DNA from: JASHVB01 sp035508435
GTDB taxonomy: Bacteria; Pseudomonadota; Alphaproteobacteria; Acetobacterales; Acetobacteraceae
Direction of reading: 5' to 3'
Assembly: GCA_035508435.1 (NCBI GenBank)
Contig: DATJNA010000209.1
Location: 1 to 64,000, forward strand
Length of the DNA: 64,000 nucleotides
Shown here: positions 17,242 to 24,915 of the stretch, in pieces
Layout of the letters: each line of letters opens with the position of its first letter
How positions within the stretch are numbered: the stretch's first letter is position 1
Notes under the pieces: model-generated
The model's input: only the letters and a program-made list of their open reading frames with translations
What the model was told of the DNA's origin: nothing
The model's database searches: none
Translations under genes and position numbers: made by a program

Positions 17242-18156
17242 ATGCCAAAGCAGATCGACCGGCTGGCGCCGGAGCTGGATCGTATTATCTCGACATCGGA
17301 GCAAATCCTGGACCTGGCCGATGGCTTCGGTGGAGCTCACGGCCCGGCCGAAGGACCTCTATGGTGGCACGAGGGAGGCTATCTGCTGTTCAGCGACATT
17401 CACAACAACAGGCGTATGAAATATTTGCCCGGCGGCGGGGTGTCCTTGTTCCAGGAGCCAACCAACCGCGCCAACGGGCTCACCCGGGACATGCAGGGCC
17501 GGCTGGTCGCCTGCGAGCATGACTCACGTCGCGTCACGCGACAGGAGGCAGACGGCAGCATCACAGTGATCGCGAACAGTTTTCAAGGGCGCCAGCTCAA
17601 TCGGCCCAATGATGTCGTGGTCCGGTCCGACGGCTGCATCTACTTTACCGATCCCTGGACCAGTCCAACGGCGCCGCAGCAATGGGATCTGCCGTTCTCC
17701 GGCGTCTATCGGGTGACGCCCGATCTCGGTACACTGAGCCTGCTGACCGACGACTTCGTATTACCGAACGGCCTGGCCTTCTCACCCGACGAAACCGTAC
17801 TCTACATCAACGACTCGCGGCGCGGCCATATACGTGCCTTCGACCTGATGCCCAGCGGGATGCTTGCGAAACAAACCGATCGTGTGTTTGTCGATCTGCG
17901 CGGCGACGAACCTGGTGTGCCCGATGGAATGAAAGTCGATGTCGAGGGCAACGTCTATTGTGGCGGCGCAGGCGGCCTTTGGATCATGGATCCGAAGGGC
18001 CGGAAGCTGGGACGCATCGCTCACGGTGCATCCGCAACGACCAACCTGGCGTTTGGCGGCAATGACTGGAAGACATTGTATTTCACCAGCCGGAATCATC
18101 TGGGCGCGGTGACTGTAAAGATTCCGGGGAGCCCGGTGCCGGCGGCAAGGAGGTAG
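17242..18156 (+). CDS. SMP-30/gluconolactonase/LRE-family protein
   Basis: Six-bladed beta-propeller hydrolase of 304 residues that typically opens sugar lactones or related esters using one divalent metal. Family features are AEGPLWW near residue 35 (metal-binding Glu), TNRANGLTRD and LNRPNDVVVRSDG with the conserved Asn-Asp pair, and LPNGLAFSPDETVLYINDS with the catalytic-site Asn and Asp. The ATG at 17242 is preferred over a TTG at 17236 because AAGGGGAGG sits at the right distance. No signal peptide is seen, so it is probably cytosolic. Confidence 0.9.
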   Translation: MPKQIDRLAPELDRIISTSEQILDLADGFGGAHGPAEGPLWWHEGGYLLFSDIHNNRRMKYLPGGGVSLFQEPTNRANGLTRDMQGRLVACEHDSRRVTRQEADGSITVIANSFQGRQLNRPNDVVVRSDGCIYFTDPWTSPTAPQQWDLPFSGVYRVTPDLGTLSLLTDDFVLPNGLAFSPDETVLYINDSRRGHIRAFDLMPSGMLAKQTDRVFVDLRGDEPGVPDGMKVDVEGNVYCGGAGGLWIMDPKGRKLGRIAHGASATTNLAFGGNDWKTLYFTSRNHLGAVTVKIPGSPVPAARR

Positions 18157-18212
18157 CTGCTTCGCTTGTCGATCCCTCAGCTACGGCCAGACGGCCTGCT
18201 GGTGCAGTGCCA

Positions 18213-18254
18213 CCATCCTCCTTCTGGAGCCCTCCATCCTCCTTTTGGAGTCCT
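18213..18254. repeat. Tandem repeat, two 21-bp units
   Basis: CCATCCTCCTTCTGGAGCCCT (18213-18233) is followed directly by a copy differing at two bases (18234-18254). A short related run, CCGGAAGGAGTCCT, follows. Each unit contains the self-complementary core CTCC...GGAG. It lies in the gap between two convergent genes and may help end transcription. Confidence 0.6.
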
Positions 18255-18361
18255 CCGGAAGGAGTCCTCGCTACCGCAAGGATGAGCGATCAGCCCGGCT
18301 GGCATCACATGTGGCCGGGCGGGCGTTCACGAGCGTTCATCAGGGCGCTTACGACCGTTCA

Positions 18362-19276
18362 TCAGTTCCGCAGTTCGAGATGCGGGCGAACCCAGGCCGC
18401 AAGCCGCGCGATCGCTGCGTCCGCTTCGGGCGCCACGCCGGCAAGGAACTGGAACACGTGCTGCATCTCCGGCACCACGTCCAGCGTCACGTCGACACCC
18501 GACTTTCGCGCCAGCGCGGCCAGATCCTGGCTGTCGCTCAACAGCGTCTCGTCGGCCCCGGTCTGGATGTAGATCGGCGGCAAGCCGCGCAGGTCGGCGT
18601 GCAACGGATTGGCCAGCGGGTGCTTGCGATCGCCGCCCTCGCCAAGGAACATGCCGGCCATCACCCCGATGACGTCGCGTGTCACCAGCACGTCCTTCGC
18701 CTGGTTGGTTTCGAATGTTTCGCCGCCGGCCTCCATATCCAGCCAGGGCGACAGAGGCATGGTCGCCGCCGGCAGCTTCAAACCCTTCTCGCGGGCCCGC
18801 AGGATCGTCGTGACGGCAAGCCCGCCGCCGGCCGAATCGCCGATCAGCGCGATGTGCTTCGGCTCGATCCCCTGGTGCAGCAGCCACTGATAAGCCATCG
18901 CCATGTCATTGACCGGACCTGGATGGATGTTCTCCGGTGCGCGCCGATAATCCACGATCAGCGCACGGCAGCCGATCGCCTTGGCGACATGGCCATAGAC
19001 CTTGCGATGCGTATACATCGAGGCAACAGCATAACCGCCGCCGTGAGCGCAGAGCAGTACACGGGATTCCGCGCAGCCTTTCGGGGTCGCCCATAGCGCG
19101 CGAACGCCCCCTGCATCGGTCTCGGCATAATCGACCCCACCGGGTTCCGCGGTGACATCGCCCCAGTGCTCGAAGCGGCGCCGCAGTTCGTCGAGCGACA
19201 TCTCCGGGTTGGCCTCCATCGCCGCCACCCATCCTTGGTAGAGCGTCTTGAGCTCATCCGCCTGCTTGCTTGCCAT
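18362..19276 (-). CDS. Alpha/beta hydrolase, hormone-sensitive-lipase type
   Basis: Serine esterase of 304 residues. The oxyanion-hole motif HGGGYAV is near residue 80, the nucleophile elbow GDSAGGG near 150, the acid in GADETLLSD near 245 and the catalytic His in MQHVFQ near 275, giving a complete Ser-Asp-His triad. The enzyme hydrolyses short acyl esters or lactones. It is the last gene of a minus-strand run (amidohydrolase, MFS, LLM monooxygenase, hydrolase). It starts 54 bp after the LLM gene stop. A monooxygenase next to an esterase would fit Baeyer-Villiger-like oxidation followed by ester cleavage, but that is inference. Confidence 0.9.
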   Translation of the reverse strand: MASKQADELKTLYQGWVAAMEANPEMSLDELRRRFEHWGDVTAEPGGVDYAETDAGGVRALWATPKGCAESRVLLCAHGGGYAVASMYTHRKVYGHVAKAIGCRALIVDYRRAPENIHPGPVNDMAMAYQWLLHQGIEPKHIALIGDSAGGGLAVTTILRAREKGLKLPAATMPLSPWLDMEAGGETFETNQAKDVLVTRDVIGVMAGMFLGEGGDRKHPLANPLHADLRGLPPIYIQTGADETLLSDSQDLAALARKSGVDVTLDVVPEMQHVFQFLAGVAPEADAAIARLAAWVRPHLELRN

Positions 19277-19330
19277 CGTTGCCTCGTTTCCCGTTCTGAT
19301 GCGCTGGTCCGGCCGTGGCGTCCGCCGGTG

Positions 19331-20701
19331 TCAGGTGCCGAAATCCAGCCCCTGCGTCGGCAGCTCCACCTTGCCACCGCACTCGCGGGCAATCACCGGC
19401 ATCACCTCCTCGGCAAACACCTGCATTTGCTCTTCGATCTCCTTGGCATCGAAGCCACCAAGCTCGAACCAGCCCATGAAGCAGAAGTCCTCGTAGCCGC
19501 ACTCCTGACGCATCTTCATGATTTTATCGATGACGAACTGCTTCGAGCCGTGGATGGCGATCTCACGATCGCGCAGCATCTGCGCAGTCACCTTCTTGTT
19601 CAAATCGAACATCGGCTCGTCGAGCCGCGCCACGACCGCGCCGAAGCCGAACGGGCCATAATAGTCGAATTGCAGCTCGATCGCCCGCGCTGCCCGCTCC
19701 ATCGCCGCCGCCTCGCGCCCCGGCCGCGTGATGTGGATGTAGCGGCTCGTCATGATGCCGCGCCGCTTTGCCGCATCCCAGCCGAACTTGAATCGGCCGC
19801 GGCCGAGGCGATCGGGGAAGTTCGCCTTCTCTGCCGCCTCATGATAGATCTCGATGTTGCGCCGCAGCCGGTCGTTCGGCTCGGCGATCATCACGCCGTT
19901 CAGTCCATGCTCTGCCGCCCATTTGAGCGAACGAGCGCTGGTGAGCGGTTCCCAAAGCTGCGGATGTGGCTTTTGCACCGGCTGGGGAAATACCTGCAGC
20001 TCTTTCAGCGTGGTCGTGGTCGCCTGCACCGGGTTGCCCGCCGAATACATGTCGGGATCGCCGAGCGCCAATACGTCCTCCAGGCGGCGCTCCACCTTGT
20101 CCATCTTGAAGTAGGCGATCGTCTGCTTGTGATTCCACTTGGTATAAGTTGGCGGGATCGAGAAGTTCTCGCCATGATGGGAGAACGAGGGCTCGGTCCA
20201 ACACTTCATCAGGATGGCAACCGCTTCCTCGAATGCCTTGCGGTTCCGCTCCTGGTCCTGGATGGTCGAGCCATAGGGGCGGCCGAGCGTCTCGTTCTCG
20301 CGCGGCTGGTAGCCGCGGCCGATGCCGCATTCGACCCGCCCGCCGCTGATCACGTCGAGCGTGGCGATTTGTTCCGCCAGACGCACCGGGTGGTGCCACA
20401 CGATGATGTTGGCGGCCTGGCCCAGCCGGATGCGACGCGTGCGCGATGCGATCGCCGTCTGCACCATCAGCGGGTTGGGGCTCATCTCGGCACCCTCCGG
20501 CTGGAAGTGATGCTCGGTCAGCCAGAAGGATTGAAAACCGAGCTTTTCCGCCAGGATGCCTTGCCGTACCTGGTTGACCAGAGTTTCCTGCGCCGACTGG
20601 TGCACCTGCGCCAGGGTGCCGTCATTAAGCGTGACACCGTCCTTGGTGGTGATGACCGGCAGGCTGGACGCACCGTTATGGAAAACGCCGATTTCCAGCA
20701 T
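19331..20701 (-). CDS. LLM-class flavin-dependent monooxygenase
   Basis: Luciferase-like TIM-barrel oxidoreductase of 456 residues, using FMNH2 or F420H2 supplied by a reductase. Recognised features are LGFQSFWLTEHHFQPEG near residue 50, the TRRIRLGQAANIIVWHHPVRLAEQIATLD segment (split here for description) and GRVECGIGRGYQPREN near residue 125. It is about 80 residues longer than the simplest members because of an insert in the second half. The ATG at 20701 follows GGAAGGGAGAG. It is 262 bp downstream of the MFS gene on the same strand. Confidence 0.9.
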   Translation of the reverse strand: MLEIGVFHNGASSLPVITTKDGVTLNDGTLAQVHQSAQETLVNQVRQGILAEKLGFQSFWLTEHHFQPEGAEMSPNPLMVQTAIASRTRRIRLGQAANIIVWHHPVRLAEQIATLDVISGGRVECGIGRGYQPRENETLGRPYGSTIQDQERNRKAFEEAVAILMKCWTEPSFSHHGENFSIPPTYTKWNHKQTIAYFKMDKVERRLEDVLALGDPDMYSAGNPVQATTTTLKELQVFPQPVQKPHPQLWEPLTSARSLKWAAEHGLNGVMIAEPNDRLRRNIEIYHEAAEKANFPDRLGRGRFKFGWDAAKRRGIMTSRYIHITRPGREAAAMERAARAIELQFDYYGPFGFGAVVARLDEPMFDLNKKVTAQMLRDREIAIHGSKQFVIDKIMKMRQECGYEDFCFMGWFELGGFDAKEIEEQMQVFAEEVMPVIARECGGKVELPTQGLDFGT

Positions 20702-20963
20702 GGCTGTTCTCTCCCTTCCGGACGATCGGACGGGATGGCCGATCGTCGCCACGCCCATTCGGGCGAATTTGGTTTGGTCGAAGCGTTGCACCAGTTCACT
20801 CCGCAACGCCAGGACGGCATTCGCGCTCACAGGGAGTTGTTGACGCCATACCGGCGTGCGCTGCATCGGCGTGTGGCGGCCATCGGCTCACCCCGCGCGT
20901 AGCTGGCAGCCTGCGTGGGGTCAACACGGTACCAAAACGATATCCGGTATCCGCTGTTCGCCG

Positions 20964-22352
20964 TCACACCGCAATCATGTCGAGATCTTTGCGCGCATGT
21001 TCCGGGCTGTAGAACCAGATGATCGCCGCCATCACCAGCAGGATCACCGGGATCAGCAGGAACGCCGCGGCGAAGGAACCCGTGGTCTGGCGCAGCCAGA
21101 CGGAGACGAACGGCCACAACACCGCACCGATCAGGAATGCCACCGCCCAAGAGAATCCGTTGCCGACGCCGCGTATCCGGGTCGGATACATCTCCGCGGT
21201 ATAGGTCGTCACCGGCCCCCACACGCCGATGAAACCCCAGGACCACGCGAGGCCAAGCAGCCACAAGGCTACCGTATTGCTCGCGTAAATCCACAGTGTC
21301 ATGCAGACGGCCGCCTCGATCAGCAGGATTGCGAATCCCAGCCGGCGGCCGAAAACGTCGATCATCCAGCCGCCGACCCAGAATCCGGTCGTGGCAAACA
21401 AGGCCCAGCAGATATAGAAGCTGCCGTATTCGGCGGTCGACCAGTGATGCTGCTGCGCCAGGAACAAGGGCATCCAAAGACCGACGGTGCTGTAGGACAC
21501 CAGCGCCATGCTGGCGACAAATGTCGCCATGACCGTGTTGTGCCGCAGGTCGGGCAGGAACAATTGCCGCCAGCCGGGCTGGTCTGCCTTGTCGATCCAT
21601 GCCCGGTCGTCAGCGGACAGCGCGAGCTTGGTCGCCAGCCGTTCCTGGATACGTTGCCGGCGATCCTGAGTGCGCACCCAATAGGGTGACTCCGGACACA
21701 TCAGCCGCACATAGATCGCAAGCATGGCAACGATCACCGGTAGCAGGAAGGCGGAGCGCCATCCCCACACCGTCACCACGAAAGTCACGATGGTACCGGC
21801 GAGCGCGGCACCGAGCCCCCAGGCCGAACGATCCACACTCAGCACCAGGCCGCGCAGCCGTGCCGGCCAGGTTTCCGCCACCAGCATCGAACCCACCGCC
21901 CATTCGCCGTTCAGGGCGAAGCGTACCAGCGTGTAGAACGCAACGAAACTGCCCCAGCTCGGCGACAGCGCCACCAGCGGCATGGCCAGTGAATACATCG
22001 CGATATTGAGAGCGAGGATGTTCCGTCGGCCGAACCGGTCGGCAAGCCACGGCCACAGATACAGTCCGACGATGCTTATCAGCGAGGCGATCTGCACGCC
22101 GCTGCGAAAGGTGCCCAACCCGATCGAAAACTCTTTCATCAGCATCGGCGCGACCAGCGCGAGGACCGCGCCGTCCATGCCGTCGAACCCCCAGCCTAGC
22201 CCGTTGGCCCAGGCGATGTGCCAATGCGTCGCGGTGATCCTGTTGGTGGCTGAAGCGTTACGATATAGTTTCGATCCGAGATGGCGCGCCTCCAGCGGCC
22301 CGACGATCGCGCTCGCGGCCGCGTCCGGCGTCGTGGCCAAAGTCTCCGACAT
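20964..22352 (-). CDS. MFS transporter, aromatic acid/sugar-porter type
   Basis: Inner-membrane secondary transporter of 462 residues with about 12 hydrophobic segments. The loop 2-3 motif reads ADRFGRRN, and loop 8-9 has IDVFGRRLG. GEWAVGSMLVAETWPARLRG matches the conserved mid-region of the acid:proton symporter group (for example 4-hydroxybenzoate or cis,cis-muconate transporters). The ATG at 22352 follows GGAGGAAACGAGC. It lies between amidohydrolase and monooxygenase genes on the same strand, so uptake of the pathway substrate is the likely job. Confidence 0.9.
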   Translation of the reverse strand: MSETLATTPDAAASAIVGPLEARHLGSKLYRNASATNRITATHWHIAWANGLGWGFDGMDGAVLALVAPMLMKEFSIGLGTFRSGVQIASLISIVGLYLWPWLADRFGRRNILALNIAMYSLAMPLVALSPSWGSFVAFYTLVRFALNGEWAVGSMLVAETWPARLRGLVLSVDRSAWGLGAALAGTIVTFVVTVWGWRSAFLLPVIVAMLAIYVRLMCPESPYWVRTQDRRQRIQERLATKLALSADDRAWIDKADQPGWRQLFLPDLRHNTVMATFVASMALVSYSTVGLWMPLFLAQQHHWSTAEYGSFYICWALFATTGFWVGGWMIDVFGRRLGFAILLIEAAVCMTLWIYASNTVALWLLGLAWSWGFIGVWGPVTTYTAEMYPTRIRGVGNGFSWAVAFLIGAVLWPFVSVWLRQTTGSFAAAFLLIPVILLVMAAIIWFYSPEHARKDLDMIAV

Positions 22353-22533
22353 GCTCGTTTCCTCCGGGTTGTGGGGCCGGCACCATGGCGCTGCGCGCCG
22401 CGTGGCAATGCTCGGCCGCTCTCGCAAGCCAGCAAATCGTCCTGTGGTTTTGGTCCCTCTGCTGTAGCCGCTGCGGTCCGATCGCGCCGCCCCGGCCACC
22501 ACCAGGGCGACGGCGTCGAAGTCGGTCAGCCGG

Positions 22534-23682
22534 TCAGTTCAAATTGTACAGTCGTGCCGCGTTGTCACAGACGATCTTCCGCCGCACGCTCGGCGAGAAC
22601 CCGGCCAGGTTCTCGGCCAGCACCGCATGCGACGCCGGCCAGAGCGAGTCCGGATGCGGGTAGTCGGAACCCCACATGATGTTGTCCTCACCGACGATCG
22701 GCACGATCGGCTCGAGGAACTTGTCCTGCTGGTAGGTGACATAGCCCTGCCGACGGAAATAGTCGGACGGCTTCAGCTTGAAGCCCAGACTGCGGGCGCG
22801 GTCGTGATATTCGGTATCGAGCCGGTCGAAGATATACGGCAGCCAGGTGACACCGGATTCGCCGAGCACGAATTTGAACTCCGGATATTTCTCACACGCA
22901 CCGGAGGCGAGCAATGACACGAGCACTTCCATGGTGTCGGTCTGGAACAAGGCGGAACGGACCAGGCGATACTCGGTGGCGTACTGCTTCTCCATTTCCG
23001 GCGAGTTCGGTGCCCGTGTGGCCTGGAAACCGGTGGAATGGAAGGAAATCGGGAAGCGGCATTCCGCCGCCGCTTCCCACAGCGCGTACCAATCATGGTG
23101 CCACAGCGGCACCACCATGTGCTTGAACGCGAGATCGCCACCGCGCAGACCCATCTTGGCGCAGCGCCGGACCTCCGCCGCGGCCGCCTTCGGATCGTGG
23201 TTCGGCACGATGGCGAGCGGGAAGACCCTGTTGCGATCAGCCTGTTTCGCGAAGTCGGCGACCCAATCGTTGTACACCTGGTCGGCCCAGCCCCGCAGTT
23301 CGGCATCGGCGATCATGTGATTGATCATCAGGCAGCCGTAAACCACCTCCGCGGCAACGCCATCCTTGTCGAGGTCGGCGATGCGCAGTTCCGGGGTGGT
23401 GGGCCGCGGCTTCGCACCACGGCGATAGTCCCATGTGAAGCCGACGTCCTTCATCTCGTCGACGTGGCGGAACGAGCCCTTCTGGTATTTGAGGAAGCCG
23501 GGCCCGACGCCGTTCCACATGCCCTTGTCCTGGTTATCGACCAACCAGTGCAGGCCGTCGTCGCGTTCCTCAACCCTTGGAGCATTGACGCGCCACTGCT
23601 GCGGCGCCTGCGCCGACCAAAGATCCGGCGGGCAGTAGGTGAGGTCGATGTGGTTGTCCGCGGAAATCAGCTTATCCGGCAT
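22534..23682 (-). CDS. Amidohydrolase family 2 (ACMSD-like)
   Basis: Metal-dependent hydrolase or decarboxylase of 382 residues. ISADNHID near the N-terminus replaces the classic HxH with Asn-His. Other family features are FPISFHSTGF near residue 200 (metal His), FVLGESGVTWLPYIFDRLD near 270, and MWGSDYPHPDSLWP near 335 with the conserved Asp. It has little similarity in length or detail to the amidohydrolase at 10346. The ATG at 23682 follows ACAGGAGGGA. It leads the minus-strand group that continues with the MFS transporter 181 bp on. Confidence 0.9.
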   Translation of the reverse strand: MPDKLISADNHIDLTYCPPDLWSAQAPQQWRVNAPRVEERDDGLHWLVDNQDKGMWNGVGPGFLKYQKGSFRHVDEMKDVGFTWDYRRGAKPRPTTPELRIADLDKDGVAAEVVYGCLMINHMIADAELRGWADQVYNDWVADFAKQADRNRVFPLAIVPNHDPKAAAAEVRRCAKMGLRGGDLAFKHMVVPLWHHDWYALWEAAAECRFPISFHSTGFQATRAPNSPEMEKQYATEYRLVRSALFQTDTMEVLVSLLASGACEKYPEFKFVLGESGVTWLPYIFDRLDTEYHDRARSLGFKLKPSDYFRRQGYVTYQQDKFLEPIVPIVGEDNIMWGSDYPHPDSLWPASHAVLAENLAGFSPSVRRKIVCDNAARLYNLN

Positions 23683-23838
23683 GCGACGTCCCTCCTGTTG
23701 GCGCGATGGCGCGGTGGGGCCGGGCTGCGTCACCCGGGAACCCGCGCCTGGTCGCGGTCGATGACTGGTCCGGATGCTAGTCCGGATCGGTCATACTGGC
23801 GAGTAGCCTGTCACGTGACCCCTTCGGGCGGGGAAGCG

Positions 23839-24468
23839 TCAGCCTCGCGACGCGGGGGACAGATTCAGCCTCGCGCTCATGTGCACCAGATCGGCGAATG
23901 AGCCGGCCTGCATCTTCCGCATGACCTGGCCTCGGTGCGCCTTTACCGTGATCTCGCTGATGCCAAGCTGACCGCCGACCTGCTTGTTCAACAGGCCGGA
24001 GACCACCAACGCCATGACTTCACGTTCGCGCGAGCTGAGCGACGCGTAACGATCCTGTAGCGCCTGCAGCTTCGCCGCCTCATCGAGCGACGCTTCGCTG
24101 CGCTCGATGGCCCGCCGAATGGCGCCCAACAGGACATCGTCGCTGAATGGCTTGGTCAGGAACTCGGTTGCGCCCGCTTTCATCGCCCGCACTGTCATTG
24201 GCACATCGACGTAACCCGTGAGAAAGATGATAGGCATGTCAGCGCGATCGGTGGCGATGCGCTGTTGCAGATCGAGGCCGTTGAGATCGGGAAGATTGAC
24301 ATCCAGGATCAGGCAGCTCGGGGCTAAGATGCGTGGATGAGACAGAAATTCCTCAGCGGACGCGAATGTCCGCGGCTGCCAGCCTGCATTCATGATCATG
24401 AGTTCCAGCGATTCGCGCACCGAAATATCGTCGTCGACGACATATACGACCGGCGCAGCAGGCGACAT
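23839..24468 (-). CDS. FixJ-type response regulator
   Basis: Two-component regulator of 209 residues. The receiver domain (about 7-120) has the acidic pocket VVDDD, the phospho-acceptor Asp in LILDVNLPDLNG, and the Lys in FLTKPFSDD. The LuxR-type helix-turn-helix (about 140-200) contains LSSREREVMALVVSGLLNKQ and ISEITVKAHRG. It is the last gene of the four-gene signalling operon, 75 bp after the stand-alone receiver. It is expected to be phosphorylated by the PAS kinase upstream and to control transcription. The ATG at 24468 was chosen because the domain starts right after it. Confidence 0.9.
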   Translation of the reverse strand: MSPAAPVVYVVDDDISVRESLELMIMNAGWQPRTFASAEEFLSHPRILAPSCLILDVNLPDLNGLDLQQRIATDRADMPIIFLTGYVDVPMTVRAMKAGATEFLTKPFSDDVLLGAIRRAIERSEASLDEAAKLQALQDRYASLSSREREVMALVVSGLLNKQVGGQLGISEITVKAHRGQVMRKMQAGSFADLVHMSARLNLSPASRG

Positions 24469-24543
24469 GACTAACGACCCTGGTTGACAGGCGGCCATTA
24501 GGCTCATGTGCAACTGTGTGACGCAAGTGGTATGCGGGTTTGC

Positions 24544-24915
24544 TCAGCCCGCCTGCAGCGCGGTCGTGAGTGCCGCCAGCAGGGCGGTATCACTGAATGG
24601 CTTGAACAAGCATTCCGCCGCGCCTTGCTCCAGCAGACGCGGACGGACACGCTCATCGCCGTGAGCGGTGATAAAGACCACCGGAATATCCTGGCCACGC
24701 TGCGTCAGTTCCAGTTGCAGGTCGGGGCCGGACATGCCTGGCATGGCGATGTCCAGAAGCAGACATTGCGTGCGGTCGACGTAATCGGAAGCAAGAAACT
24801 CTTCCGCCGACGAAAACGCCTGGACAGCAAAGCCAAGTTCGTTCAGCAGGTCGGGTAGCGACTCGCGTACGGATTCGTCGTCATCGACGACCGACACGAG
24901 TGAACGTGTCACCAT
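24544..24915 (-). CDS. Stand-alone receiver-domain protein
   Basis: Single CheY-like receiver of 123 residues: VVDDDESVRESL at the start, Asp in LLLDIAMPGMSG, Thr in FITAHGDE and Lys in LFKPFSDT. There is no output domain. The start overlaps the kinase stop codon by one base (TGATG at 24915), so it is translationally coupled. It may act as a phosphate sink or relay between the kinase and the FixJ-type regulator. Confidence 0.9.
   Translation of the reverse strand: MVTRSLVSVVDDDESVRESLPDLLNELGFAVQAFSSAEEFLASDYVDRTQCLLLDIAMPGMSGPDLQLELTQRGQDIPVVFITAHGDERVRPRLLEQGAAECLFKPFSDTALLAALTTALQAG

Noticed and set aside
19166..20902. Long open frame on the plus strand (578 codons)
   Set aside because: It lies opposite the LLM monooxygenase gene; His/Arg-rich with no recognisable domain.
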